A stretch of DNA of 64,000 nt. Source: Toxotes chatareus. Its lineage: Eukaryota > Chordata > Actinopteri > Toxotidae. The notes under the pieces are model-generated. The model was not told the origin of the DNA, did no database searches, and worked only from the letters and a program-made list of their open reading frames with translations. Of the stretch, positions 41,226-52,925 are shown in pieces (the stretch's first letter is position 1; the number at the start of each line of letters is the position of its first letter). Location: assembly GCA_016801885.1 (NCBI GenBank), contig CM028884.1, positions 24,801,005-24,865,004 on the forward strand, in the 5' to 3' direction. The translations under genes and the position numbers were made by a program.

Positions 41226-43117
41226 TCAGGATGTTGTCTTCTTCTTCTGTCTTTGCTCTTTCATCAGTTGTGCTTTAGCTCTCTTTCTCATGGCGAGCGC
41301 CGTCATGGCGCAGCAGAGCATCAGGCAGGGGAAAGAGGCGCAGGCCAGCAGGAGGCGCTCCTCTCCAAATTCCCTGATCAGCGCTGGCCGTCGCCACAAA
41401 AAATCCTGGAACAGCGCTTCCTGCTGGGCGAGCGTGCAGAGAGACAACACGATGTGGAAGAGCTGGTGGCCGTGGCCGACGATGTCATAGAGCCCAGGAG
41501 AGAAACGCTCAGGTACAGGGCAAGAGAAGAAGAAGGCTGACAGTAGGAACAGCACCACCTGGTGGAGTGATGATTAGCTGATGATTAATAAATGTTTAGA
41601 TTTAAATTACTGAAATTATTTAACGTTCATAAAGTTATTAAAAAACATCACCTGCAGGAAGTGCAGAGGCAATGCAGAGTTGCTCGTCCAGCTGTAGGTG
41701 GCGAGGCGGTGGGCGACAGGGCTGATGTCCAGCAGGTAGGCCACACCCATCGGGACCACCTGGCAGAGCTTCCTGTGCAGCGGGTATGGTCGGCGGAAAT
41801 GAAGCTTTGCATAGCAGCAGGTGGTGCAGCAGAACCAGGCGAGGAGGGCAGCGGCCGGGAGGAAGTTCTGCAAAAACCAACACCATCAGTACATCTGAAT
41901 GCATCCCGTCAGTTACTCAGCATGGATGGAAGACACATTAAAAGACCTGTCCCAGCATGCTTTGTGTCCAGGCGGTGTCAGAGCTGTACAGGCACAGAGC
42001 CAGGGCACAGCCGTACTGGTAGATGGCCACGCCCACGTAGTCCAGGAAGAAGAGTGAGTAATGGGCTTGCTCCGAGTGGGAGTGCAACAGGTGAGCTGCA
42101 GCGCTGCAACATGCAACTCTGAGTTAGTGAAAGCTGCACTGATCATTTTCTATTGATATTAATAACAGACAGACTCAGTTGGAGAGTGGCTGGTGAACAC
42201 CAGACATTTCCCTCGGGAGCTGGTGGAGACCAAAACCAGAGCTAAAAGAGAGGGAACACTGGCCTGAGAGTCATCAGGTGGACACAGAGACCACTCCAGG
42301 TGAAGGATCGAGGTGATCTCTAGCTTCTGGATATGGAAGTCGGCACCGGTGGTGATGTGTTCTTTTAAGCTTGTTCTGCTGATTCCAAAATCTGTTAGAA
42401 CAGCTTTAAAGAACTGAACCTGGATATGCTTTACAAACTGCTCTAATACGCCAAACCATGAATATTTGGTAATTAAAGATAATTTAATGAAAACGCTTAT
42501 TAACTGAAAACTAACTGAAACCACTTTAGCTGGTGGTTAAAGATGTAGAACGTCCATCTGTGTCCTCTCTGCTCTGCGAAGCCAGACCGTTTCAACATAA
42601 ACATCGAACCATAAAGATTCTCCGCTAACTCACCTGAAGCTCAGGTATGTGACAGCAGAGAAGACATAGAGGACCAGAGGCAGCGAGGACACGTCCACAG
42701 AAAATCCCTGACCCTCGGGACCCTGCAGCTGAAAACCCAGGATCCCCTGAGGAGGTCAGAGGTCAAAGAGGTCAGACACTTGGCATTCAAACGCCATGAG
42801 ACTAAACAGACTGTATGAGACTTTAACCGTACCCCCCCCTGCAGGACGGTGAACATCATGAACCTCATCACCACGCAGACGGCAGCCAGCAGGTGGCTCC
42901 ACACGTTCAGTGTCTCGTTGTGGATCTGGAACAGACTGAGGACATAACAACGCCACGACAGGCCCACGGGACGGTACCCCGACAGGATGAACCGCTCCCG
43001 GAACAGAGGGGGGACGTCCGTATCCCGGACCGTTGGGGGGAGGGAAGGGAGGAGGCGGCTCAGCAGAGGGAAGACGGTAAGGCACAGAGAGGGAGGGGCG
43101 AACGAAACACGAGGCAT
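41226..43117 (-). CDS. paqr8: membrane progestin receptor, PAQR7/PAQR8 class
   Basis: Five coding exons on the minus strand: 43117-42833, 42746-42634, 42103-41947, 41867-41652 and 41558-41226. Phases agree throughout, giving 367 residues; mammalian PAQR7/8 are about 350. Family signatures: DTDVPPLFRERFILSGYRP, SLFQIHNETLNVWSHLLAA, LFFLDYVGVAIYQYG, AYLLDISPVAHRL, FFFSCPVPERFSPG and IVGHGHQLFHIVLSLCTLAQ. These carry the conserved N-E-x-x-N-x-W/T-H, S..H and H-x-x-x-H residues of the PAQR fold. The protein should be a seven-pass plasma-membrane steroid receptor (mPR alpha/beta type). Similarity is split between PAQR7 and PAQR8. I favour paqr8 because IL17A/F lies next to it, as in human 6p12. 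The donor of exon 3 (cag|gtcttt) is weak but the joined protein is uninterrupted. The coding introns are odd for this subclass. Confidence 0.9.
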
Positions 43118-43201
43118 GATGGGAGAGGATCCTGAGTTCGGCTCGTCGTTCTGTACGAAGGTGACATGATTAAAATGAACTCGTGTGTTTAGATAGTTGG
43201 A

Positions 43202-43442
43202 CAGGTGTGCAGATGGTTTAACAGGTGGGTGCTGGGTAAATGGCTGAACAGGTGAATAGAGGGTTAGACAGGTATTCAGGTGGGTGTGAAATTGCACAGG
43301 TGGTCAGACGTGTTGGTTATACAGGTGTATGAGTTATACAGATGTGTTGGTGCAGAGTCAGGTAGGCAGGTGGGAGGGGATTTAGCCGTGTTACACAGGT
43401 GAGTAGGTGGTTCTGACAGGTGTCTTTGTATCTGAACAGGTG
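43202..43442. repeat. array of ten CAGGTG motifs upstream of paqr8
   Basis: Ten CAGGTG hexamers and several one-base variants occur in 241 bases, mostly as acaggtg at irregular 15-30 base spacing. This is a degenerate minisatellite starting 85 bases upstream of the paqr8 start codon. CAGGTG is the ZEB/SNAI/E2A-class E-box. Confidence 0.85.
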
Positions 43443-44175
43443 TTTAAGCAAAAACAAAGAATTTACTGCAGCTCTTATTCACCCCTCTGGCCTCTTCTGC
43501 ATAGTAACATCAGCTGAGGCTCATGGGTATTGTAGTATTTAGAGACAACAGCCAAACTGACAGAAACTAACTGCTGACAACATGAAGCGTGTGTGTGGTT
43601 ACGTCGTCCAGGAGACTGCTGCCTTTCTGTGCTCATGAACGTTACGTTACAGCAGAGAACAATGAATCTGGAAGCTGCAGCTCCAGCTCGGGGCGACAAT
43701 CACCAGACACACACACAAATCTGTGACACCCGAAGAAACGTCTCAGCATAACGTTTCTGAACTGCTCCTGATTTTAACGTTGGCCATTTTCTGCTGTTTC
43801 TACAAAGACGATCAGAAAGATTTCAGAAAAACCAGAGGTCACAGCAGAGAAGAAACGAAACCTACCTGAGGTTTTTCTCTTTCCACCTCAGGATGTAAGT
43901 CGCTGAGTCGCTACGCTGCAGGAGGCATTTTCTACTCTATTCTGGTAGAAACTGTTGTGTCTGGTTTTTCAGTGTTGTTCTGTTGGAGTCACTGACCTGT
44001 TTGCTGTTCAGTCCTGCTGCAGACTGGCCACTGTCACATGCATGGTGACACACACACACACACACACCTAATCTCCATAATGTGCTCTTGTTTTCAGCTA
44101 ATTAGAGCTGATTTCAGCCTGAATGAGTTTTTCTCTGCTCAGGATTTCAGACATCATGAGACTCAACACACTGCA

Positions 44176-44222
<47 letters not shown>

Positions 44223-44445
44223 TAATACACACCTCACTGCAGCAAACACGCTGCTACACTCTGTTCACTTACTCCACTGAACTGACCACACACACAAGTA
44301 TTTATGAGTCTTCCTTATTCCCTGAGCAGATATTCTCTCAGCTGGCAGTTTATTAGGTACATGGAGCTAAAACCCTCTGATGTTCAGTTTGTGTTGAAGC
44401 TGCTGCAGAGACGTGGACAGTCACCTCTTCACCTCAGTTTCCTGG
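43443..44445. other. intergenic stretch between paqr8 and il17a/f
   Basis: Contains CA repeats at 44045-44067 and 44177-44219. No exon was recognised. Confidence 0.5.
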
Positions 44446-44451
44446 TTTATT
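44446..44451 (-). terminator. candidate il17a/f polyadenylation signal
   Basis: AATAAA on the minus strand, about 170 bases past the stop codon. A second copy lies about 100 bases further on, near 44349. Confidence 0.45.
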
Positions 44452-44623
44452 ACACAACCTGAACTATGGTTAAACTTGTTTTAATAACTTTCATACAGAA
44501 GTAAAGTTGACAACCACTTCAATGATTCTGTACAACCAGCAAACATTAAACACTGAATTCTTTCACTGATTTTTTAGTCTCTTTTTTCTCTCTTCTCAGC
44601 TGTTGGTTCAGATCGATACCGTT

Positions 44624-46602
44624 TCAGTTTTGGTTGCTTTTGGCCCAGACGCAGGTACAGCCCACAGCCACAGACTGGTACGATGCAGTGTAGCAGTGCC
44701 CCCCCACCTGCCGGTTCAGGACCAGGATGTTCTGGTAGACGGGGACTGAGTTCAGGTTGTCTTTTTCCACGTATCCGGGGTTGGGACTGGTACAGAAGCT
44801 GCTGCTGCACTCTGCCTCCCAGATGGTGGAGGGGATCCGGTTCTTCACTGTGTTCGACCTGAACAAACAACAACAGACCCATCAGTTCACCGTGGAAACA
44901 CAGGTGTAACCGTGGTTAGGTACGGAGGCACAGATTCAACACATCATCATGACTAAAGCCACAGTGAACACGTCTGCATGGACCATTTCTATCATTTATT
45001 CTCATTCATGTTCTCATTTTGTGTGAGCTTACAAAGTGAGGGATCTTCAGACTTGATTGGAGCCATAATGAATCTGAAAACAGTGGATTTATTTTAACGT
45101 GCTCACCCTGCTGTGGAAAAATGTCTTTCCGTTTTAAAATTATATAAATGAATTGAATTATTGTCATGCACATGATTCATATGAGCCATGTCCAGAATGT
45201 AAAGCCTTTATTTTCAAACATACTACAAAAATCTGAGACCCACAACTGAAACACAACTCATTAATCAAAATGTGTAACAGTGGAGAAATGAAAATATTAA
45301 TCGGATAATGCAGCTTGTTGCCATCTTGGATTTTTGAAGACAAAGTTTTCAAACTGTAAAATTATTAATTTTTTTAATCATCTGCAAACCGAAATATTTA
45401 TTTATTTTTAAATCATCATATCATAATAAAAAAATAAAAACCAGTTCATAGAAAGATAGAAAGCATATGTAAATTTTATTTTATCAGTGAAGATGATTAT
45501 TATTATTTTAAATTTATTTTTATTATAAAGAAATTTTTATTATTTTAAATTTATTTTTAAGAGTTAAAAAGTTTTTTACATTCACCCACTCACTCATTCA
45601 TTCATGCATTTCCTGTGTGTGTGTGTGTTTGTGTATATCAGACCAACCTCCATCTCCATGGCGATAGAGATCTGCTGTAGATGTTCCCGCTTCCTTCAGA
45701 TAAGGAGGAGACCTCTGAGGAGAACGCCAACATGGAGTCACATCCAGGAGGAGCAGGAGCTTTAACCTTGACGGAGGAGGCGACTACCCACAATACACTG
45801 CAACATGCCTGAGGACAGGAGAGGAGAGGCTGTTCCTGTGAGTTGAAATGAGATGTCTCTCATACTGAATGTCTGAGCTCTGCTTTGCTGGGTTCTGTCT
45901 TAGGTTCCAGCAGAAATGATAAGCAGCAATTAAATGTCACCATCACACCCTGTGAAGGTGGAGCTCAGAGCGAGGGGTCGTGATTCGGACAGGAAACAGG
46001 AACAGGACTGGAGTCAAAGCCTGTGGGTGGAGCCACATTCCCACCTCACAGGTCAGGGTCACGGGCACGAGGGAAAATATTCGAAGAACATGAGAAATAT
46101 TCTCACCATGTCAGAGTCGCTCGACGTCGATGACACGATATGAGAGAAAAGAAAAAATCGAACTGCTGTGGTAGAAATCACAGTGGTTTTACATTGGAGT
46201 GGGCCGAGGATCACAGGTAAAAGCAGAACCTGTTATCTGTTAGCCCGGTGTTTCTGTCAGTGAAATGTATTTAACTCTCTCACAGACTCTGGAGGGTTGT
46301 TCATGGCTGCAGAGGCCTGGAGCTGTAACGGAGAACTTATTGATCTGATCTTATCAATCATCTCGTTGTCTGAGTGAGATTTTTATCACTTATTTCCAGC
46401 TTTAGTGTTGGTTTCTACTCAGCAGCAGATGATGAGACTTCATTGTTATTTTTTCACTCAGTCATTCATTTTCATTCATTTCTTTGAATCACTGATAAAG
46501 TGATAAAGACTAAGTGATCGTTTCATGTTAATCAGTCAGTCAGTATTAATGAATAAAGCTGATGCTCACCAGCAGAGTGCAGACGCCGTGTCTCAGCTTC
46601 AT
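44624..46602 (-). CDS. il17a/f: interleukin-17A/F-type cytokine (copy 1, intact)
   Basis: Three coding exons on the minus strand (46602-46570, 45808-45648, 44858-44624) give 142 residues. The first exon encodes only 11 residues (MKLRHGVCTLL). It splices into a hydrophobic stretch (ACCSVLWVVASSV) to complete the signal peptide. The mature domain carries the IL-17 hallmarks SLSPWRWR, IPSTIWEAEC, LNSVPVYQNILVL, GGHCYTAS and VGCTCV. All four cystine-knot cysteines are present, plus an N-terminal cysteine (PPGCDS) and the HC cysteine that pair between chains in IL-17A/F. Role in the family: secreted homodimeric inflammatory cytokine acting through IL-17RA/RC. It sits next to paqr8 and is divergent from a second copy 7.8 kb away. 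Teleost numbering (a/f1, a/f2) cannot be decided here. Confidence 0.93.
45495..45562. repeat. tandem AT-rich repeat in an il17a/f intron
   Basis: Two copies of a unit of about 24 bases around attattttaaatttatttt, separated by about 13 bases, within intron 2 of il17a/f copy 1. Confidence 0.7.
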
Positions 46603-46654
46603 GTTGTCTCTGTGGTCCAGTCCAGCTTCTGTGTGCAACTGCTCTGAGTTCAGG

Positions 46655-46663
46655 TGTATTTAT
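46655..46663 (-). promoter_or_regulatory. candidate TATA box of il17a/f copy 1
   Basis: cataaatac on the minus strand lies 53-61 bases upstream of the start codon. This would leave a 5' leader of roughly 25-30 bases, plausible for a compact inducible cytokine promoter. Confidence 0.45.
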
Positions 46664-46681
46664 GACAACATGTGACCCTCA

Positions 46682-47164
46682 GATCTGATCTGATCAGATC
46701 TCTGAGCTGATAACCAGACGGAGAAACAGAGGGGAGATTCCTCTTATCTCTGCAGTCCATCTACTTGTCTGCAGAGCGGCGTGAACAAAGTCTGCGATCA
46801 ACCTTTTGAAATGCAAATGGCATGTTTTCTCCTCTGATAACATCTGCTTACAAAAAAACTGTCAAACAGCAGGAACACCTCCTCTGTTTCCCTCACTCAG
46901 CTTTTTATTTTCACTGATAAAAATCAGGCTGAATTTTGGGGAAATGTTAGTGAAACGATGCAGCAGAATATTTTCATCGGATCAAACAGCTCAGCCATAA
47001 AAACTGACCTCTCCTGATGTTTTAAAGGAGGTGGATAGAAGATGACCTTCTCCAGGACGCTTTAGACTGTCGTTTTTTCTCTTTGTGAATAATTTCAGAC
47101 TTTATCATGTGATGAAGAAACTGTGAAAATGACAACATGCAAATTACAGAAGCAATTCAATCAT
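46682..47164. other. upstream region of il17a/f copy 1, nothing recognised
   Basis: Begins with a gatct-rich near-palindrome (about 46681-46702). Further regulatory sites cannot be named from sequence alone. Confidence 0.35.
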
Positions 47165-48209
47165 CCAGCGGCGGCTCCTGACAAATCTCAGGTGGGGTTG
47201 TTGCGATGATGGCTAAGATGATCCGTTCAAAGAGTAAAATAACCAAAGTCACTTTACAATTGTATAATTTGGTTTTCCTGGTCACCTTTCGTGTTCAACC
47301 ACTTGCTAGATGGCAGCATCAGACATGAATTGTACATACTGTACAATAATTTTGTATAGCTACATCAAGTTCATAGTTACTTTCTTGAGTACAATTATTT
47401 TGGTTCTATGCTGAAACACTTCCACTGTGACCATCAGCAGATTCACTGTCATCACTTCTCCCTCTGACAGTGAACAAAGACCTGCTTTACAACTAATCAC
47501 AACAATCCCACTGTCTACACCCGACAACATTTTATTTTAGGTGCAGCAGCTGTTTCAATGAATGAAATCAAAGTTGGCATAACCTACTATTTACTCTATA
47601 TACAGCCATCATCACAGTAACCATGGCAACACATAGGAGAATGATGCCATATTGAAAGTCAAATAAAATTATACTAAAAGCAAATCATCACAGAGTTTAT
47701 TCAGTATATACAGTGATATTCAGCTGCCAATGTGCAATCGATACAACTATTTATAAATCAACATTTACAGTGATCAATAACAGGCCGTTTCTAAGTGCTG
47801 CTAAAACACCGCGTCCAGCGACGCCACTAAATCGACCAGTCCGCGAACAATCCCGGGGTCGCTGCACCCCTCGGTTTCATCGTTGCCTCCGAGGCTAACT
47901 CAGACACGCCACAGAGTCTGACACAGTCAATATGGCGGCCTAGAAAATGGCGGTTCTTGCTCACCTCATCGTTGTGACGACACACAGCTATCATGTAGCT
48001 CTCATCCAACTACGTGACGATGCTAACTCTTCCAAAAGACCAAAGTTTCAGGCAGCTGTCCATATGCATCTCCTATGTTTTATGTTTTCTCAGCTGTTCC
48101 GTGGTTGTCCAGGCGGTGTCTGTTTCCATCCGGGTGAATCAGAGGGCAGGTGTAGCACAACAGCGCGTTAGCTACTTAGCATCCTGCTAGCCACATTTTC
48201 CGCTCATAC

Positions 48210-48377
48210 CAGCTCCGTGAAAATCCGCGGCTGTAGGTTTTCCTGCTTCATATTTAAATTTGGTCTGGGTGCTCCTAATTCTTTGATAGCCAATTTATCT
48301 CGACTGCTCCGACGACAGGATGGTAACTCCCGCAACGACACGGTGGAGTTGCTCCGTTGAGTTGGAACGCTAGCCAT
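48210..48377 (-). other. orphan exon-like ORF in the CpG-rich block (unknown product)
   Basis: A minus-strand ATG at 48377 opens 56 codons (MASVPTQRSNSTVSLREL... to ...QPRIFTEL) that end exactly at a consensus donor (gagctg|gtatgag). It lies just downstream of the CpG-rich, CACGTG-containing sequence. I recognise no family and could not find a following exon with a matching phase. It may be the first exon of a real gene, or of a transposon-encoded gene whose remainder is lost. Confidence 0.3.
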
Positions 48378-48560
48378 GTTGATCTTGAACGTGAACGCGA
48401 TGCGTATGCGCCGCGCGCATCAGAGGAGCACGTGACTTCATCGGTGCGTATGACGAAAGCACGTTGGGGCACGCCCTCTCGGAGCCCATAGAAACGCATT
48501 GCAGGGTCTACAGTTTGAAAAAAAAAAACTTAACATGTAAGTCTATGAGAGCGCCCAGGG

Positions 48561-48664
48561 GCTGCTGATTGGACAATGATGTTCAGGCTGCTGATTGGAC
48601 AATGATGTTCAGGCTGCTGATTCGATAATGATGTTCAGGCTGCTGATAGGATAATAATATTCAG
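48561..48664. repeat. 26-bp minisatellite, four copies
   Basis: Units begin at 48561, 48587, 48613 and 48639 with consensus gctgctgattggacaatgat plus gttcag. The first two are identical and the others drift progressively. It is flanked by inverted 12-mers. Confidence 0.95.
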
Positions 48665-48755
48665 ACTTAGAACGGCAAAATTAACTCTCTGTTTTTTGTG
48701 TGGGTCAAGGAGGGCGGGGCTCTATCGCCCACTATTCGCCAGCAGCCCCTGCAAC

Positions 48756-51700
48756 CATCACAGGTGTAAAAAGGACACAACATTAGAAGTCACATACAGT
48801 CTGCAGTCTGTCGGTGGTCACGGCAGCTTCACTGTTTGTTTAATAATAATAATTTAACTTTATTGTATGATACTTTTCTCATTCTAAGTTTTTAGACATA
48901 AAATATGACTGATGAATAAATTCAGTGAAACTTAAGATTAAAAAATTGATTAAAATTATACGAATGAATTAAAAGTGTTTATACCCAACAGTGACTATAC
49001 TGTACTATAATGTATACAATACTGAGATATTATAAGAAGATCCTTTTCTGCTGATCTCAGTGTGCATCCACATATATGTGTAAAATAATATAAATAATAT
49101 AATATAATATAGCTTGGAGCCAACCAGAAGCAGATGGCGTTAGTGCTGGTGCACAGGATGAAGTAAAGAAGAGAAGAGGGGAGATGGAGCAGTGGCAGCC
49201 AGAGACTGTAAATCTGACACAAGCTAACGTGCTGAGCTCCACAACATGATCACACTGTGAAGAAGGAGAGATGGACGAGGAACAGCCAACGAGGAGAAGG
49301 TCAGAAAAAAGACTGAGAGAACTGAGAAAGATGTTTCTCTGTTTCCGCCTCAGCTGCAAAACATCAGTTTATTCAGTCGCTGTTTTGTTGAAGTAAACAG
49401 CTTCTGAGAATTTATCATCATGTAAATCAGAATCTGTCAGAATCAGTTGCTTCTACGTTCAGTTACTGTCACTCAGATCTGATCAAATCTCACCCACACT
49501 GTCTGATGGAGGAGATAAGCTGAGTTTTTTCCTCCACGCTTGAACTTTTCTTGTTGCTTCTTTGGTCATGAATATTTAATGTTATGTAATATTAATATTT
49601 AATCTCTTCTCCCTTCATTTAAGACTGATAAAGACACAACATCCCCCAAAATACTTTAAATCAATGTGATGCCACCAACTCTACAACACACTTTGCTCAC
49701 TGTCTTCACACCTTTCAGTGCAGTTTGTGTAGTTCTGAATCTTCAGTTGAAAATTTCTTCTCTCATCATGATGTGATTATATGTGTCACATGGTGTTTGT
49801 CACCTGTTTCTTTTATTTTCATTGCTTCTCACAGTAAATGCTCCTGAGGATCCTGCTCCTTTTCTTATCTCCACTGTTCATCTGTGCGATGCTTCAGTTT
49901 CCGTGTGTGAATCTTTCTTCTTATCAAACTAAATGTTTTAAAGACAATTATAGAAAAATCACAAAACAATCACAAAAGGAGGGAACTAGACAAAGACAGG
50001 AAGTAGATCAAGGCAGGATATAGATCGATAGACAGGACATAATGTATGCTGGGGGAGGGGGGCAGTTGGAGAAAGTGAAATCCTCCCGGGGGGACGGGGG
50101 GAAAGTCCCTGCAGAGACGAGCAGACGAGACGAGCAGGTGAGGTTTCATTCAGCTCGTTAGCAGCTCTGTCCTACTTCATGAGTAAGCACCCTCAGCTGT
50201 GACCTGAGGAGCTGACGGAGGTGATGCTGAAGCCTGAACACCAGCGATGCACTGGGACTCTGAGGCACTGGGACCCAGAGCAGCTCAACACAATCAGCAC
50301 ACAAATGCAGCACACCCCCTGGGAGGGTTGTCATCGTACCAGGAAGTTTCTTACAACATCATGTGCATTGGTGGTTTCATACAGAAAAAGTTCAACCTGT
50401 TTATTTACAGTGAACCTGAACCACCATGTGTCCTGAGCCTTAACCAAATAGCTGTCTTGAGTTGTTTTCTGTGGAAGGAATGAATCCCTGTCAGATCGAT
50501 GCGAATCAAACGTTTTGTTCCTGGATGTCAGTCAGAGAGTTTGTGGTTCGCTCAGACCACAACAGAGACTCTGGCTCGTTCAGAAACCCCCTGCAGCAGC
50601 TTCACACTCACCTACGACTCACTGAATGAAGCGCGAAGGTGTTTCCAGTCACCGCAGCAGGAGCAGTCTTAGAAGGACGAACACCTCCTTCATCAAACAG
50701 ACCACACCTCACCTCACCTCACCTCACCGTGAGCGTGAGCGTGAGCCTGACACCCATTCTAAAGCTGAGCAGCTCAGCAGGGAGATGCCGCCTCCTCTGA
50801 GCTCCTGTATGGAAACTCTGTTGAGTTATTGTGACCCTCTTTCTAAAGTGTTGTGGTGGGTGGGGGAGGTAAACAGTTCATGGAAAGTCTTCTACAAAAG
50901 GTGACATCAGCATTCTCTACATTTCTGTCAGCGTTCAAACACTGTGGAGGAGGTGGAGGGGTCAAACGTGACTTTCTGCTTCCAAAGCAGCAGTGAATCT
51001 GCCTTCACCTCATCCAGGTACAGCATCAACCTGAACCTTGACCAAAGAGCTTTTGTTGTCTAAGCCACAGACGGGACTCTGGATGTGAACCTGGTCTCTG
51101 ATGTCAGTCCTGATCTTTGTACGTCGTCCACCCTCTCCAGAAATCTGGAAATCGCTGAACATTTGGACACAAACAAAGTTTTTAATTTTCAATTTTTAAA
51201 TTTTCCTCTGTGCCAGAAGCCTTTTCTCATTACAATAAGTTGGAAGATTGAAAATTAAAGAATTTTTTAAAAGACGTTTTTACAGTTTCACAGTGTTTTA
51301 CTAATTTTTTCTAAGATTTTTATTCATAAAAAATTATTTAGTAATTAATTTGTAAAGAATTAAAGATGATCTGAATTAAAGCCATCGTACAAACAGCAGC
51401 CTGCATCTGCGTGTTGACAGTATTCAGCTTCCTGTTTCCATACATGGTTCTCAGAGAGGCTCCTGTGCTGTGGCCCCCGCCCCTGGCTGAGACATCACTG
51501 TGGGGGCGTTTGGTGTGGTTTTGGCTGTGATGTGGTCGACTCTGAGGTCTGAACTGAGAAGATTTCTATCAAAGCTGTCAGCATTTTTTCTCTGACCTGA
51601 TTTGACTGACAGAGAGGAAACCAGAGACACCGGGGAGTAATCTGATAAATCACCGATTTCAATCTGCCGCTGGTTACCGTCAGAGCCGTCAGCACTTTAC

Positions 51701-52629
51701 GCGCACAGCAGGAAACCTGAGGGTCCTTCCATGCCCAAAATTCAGAACTTTTCCCGGTTTACGTACGTGTGTTGAGCTGTGGAACTAAGATGCTCTTCAT
51801 GCTCAGCTGTTGATGCTGTTTCAAGCTAACGTTAGCGCTGTCAGGTCACTGTCATGCAGTTTATTAACAGATCACAGATCAGTGAGAGGTCATGTAACAC
51901 TTTTGAATTTAAAACTTTATGAATAAAAACTGAAAGTTGAACTTGTCACAGATTAAAATGTTGTTTTCATGTTGGGAATAAATCTAGTTTTGCTTTTCTT
52001 CACCAAACAGTGAAAACTGTTGACTGAAATCTGCTGCAAACAGACTTGATTTTGTTTTATTCAGTTGTCTTCTCTTGTTCCACACCTTCAGCTTCATGTC
52101 CACTGTTTTAAAGAGTAACTGCAGGTTGGATGGAGCTGCTGCTCCGACTCTGTGGTTCTCAGAGTGAGAAGCTACAGTTCCCAAAAACAGAGAAAATGCT
52201 GCTTCCACATTTGTGCTTTGACAATAATGTTATAGTTACAGAATAATTTAACACTGACATTCAGCTGCAGAAGGACGTTCGCTTTGATACTTTATGAACA
52301 TTAATACTTGAATCTCAGTAAAGTCAGATCTTGATATAATTTTACATTAGACATTGTTTTTCTTCTTGAATATTGGAAAAAAGGGAAAACTGGAGAGAAC
52401 ACTGTCTTTGTCAGAGCAAACGCTGCAGTTTCATATGGTTTTTCTTTTAAATGTCTGTGAAGCATCTTCAGTCTTTTCTTTCCTTTCAGTTCTGGACGTC
52501 TTCTGTCGTCTTGCCTGCAGCTCAGAGTTTTCCTGGTTAAATAAAATCAATTTTAAAGAAATTTGAATAAAAATAAATTCAAATTAAATACACACTGGTG
52601 ACGAATTAAAGGAAAAACCTGAAAAATGA
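48756..52629. other. intergenic stretch between the il17 genes, nothing recognised
   Basis: AT-rich, with short tandem motifs only (cacctcacctcacctcacc and gagcgtgagcgtgagc at about 50705-50745). No exon pair with consistent phase or family motif was found. Confidence 0.45.
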
Positions 52630-52925
52630 GAGCAGGAACAGGATGGCAGTGCCCCCTACAGGGCAGGAGGGGTCACTGTTTGATGAGTATGAACATGAGG
52701 TGAATTGTGTGCTGTGGCTTTCATTGTCTTTAGGTCTCAGGGCAGTTGAACACCTGTGGGAGACTCTCCACCACCATCATCCCAACACCAGAATCATGTT
52801 CATCCCTCTGGCAGAGTCCAGAGACGTGGACAATCAACGCCAAAAAACCTGAAGCTGGTCTTGATGCTTGTGGGAGACCAACACCTGACTGAGACTCTTC
52901 CTGTTGGTTTTTCCCTTCATCAACG
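52630..52925 (+). mobile_element. degenerate Tc1/mariner-type transposase 3' end
   Basis: A plus-strand translation across frames gives EHLWETLHHHHPN, then FIPLAESRDVDNQ, then a run corresponding to the ...SMP..IEAV..A.GGPTPY region at the C-terminus of Tc1-like transposases. It is followed by the tgttggtttttccctt tail common in fish copies. Multiple stops and indels show it is a dead fragment. Confidence 0.5.

Larger units (their letters stand above)
47165..48755. mobile_element. possible non-autonomous transposon with a CpG-rich core
   Basis: A block that differs from its surroundings: AT-rich at 47165-47750, then strongly CpG-rich at about 47800-48480 (cgatgcgtatgcgccgcgcgc), then a 26-bp minisatellite. 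It contains two YY1-like atggcgg motifs (47931-47955), a CACGTG E-box near 48430, and 12-bp inverted copies of caggggctgctg at 48556-48567 and 48740-48751. Wording such as aagtctatgagagcgcccaggggctgctg-like text is reminiscent of dispersed fish repeats. No transposase is visible and the ends are guesses. Confidence 0.35.

Noticed and set aside
41592..42122. 176-codon plus-strand frame
   Set aside because: Antisense shadow of paqr8 exons 3 and 4.
44574..44882. 102-codon minus frame overlapping the IL-17 exon
   Set aside because: It is the wrong frame of the il17a/f terminal exon; the 44624-44858 frame carries the cysteine-knot motif.
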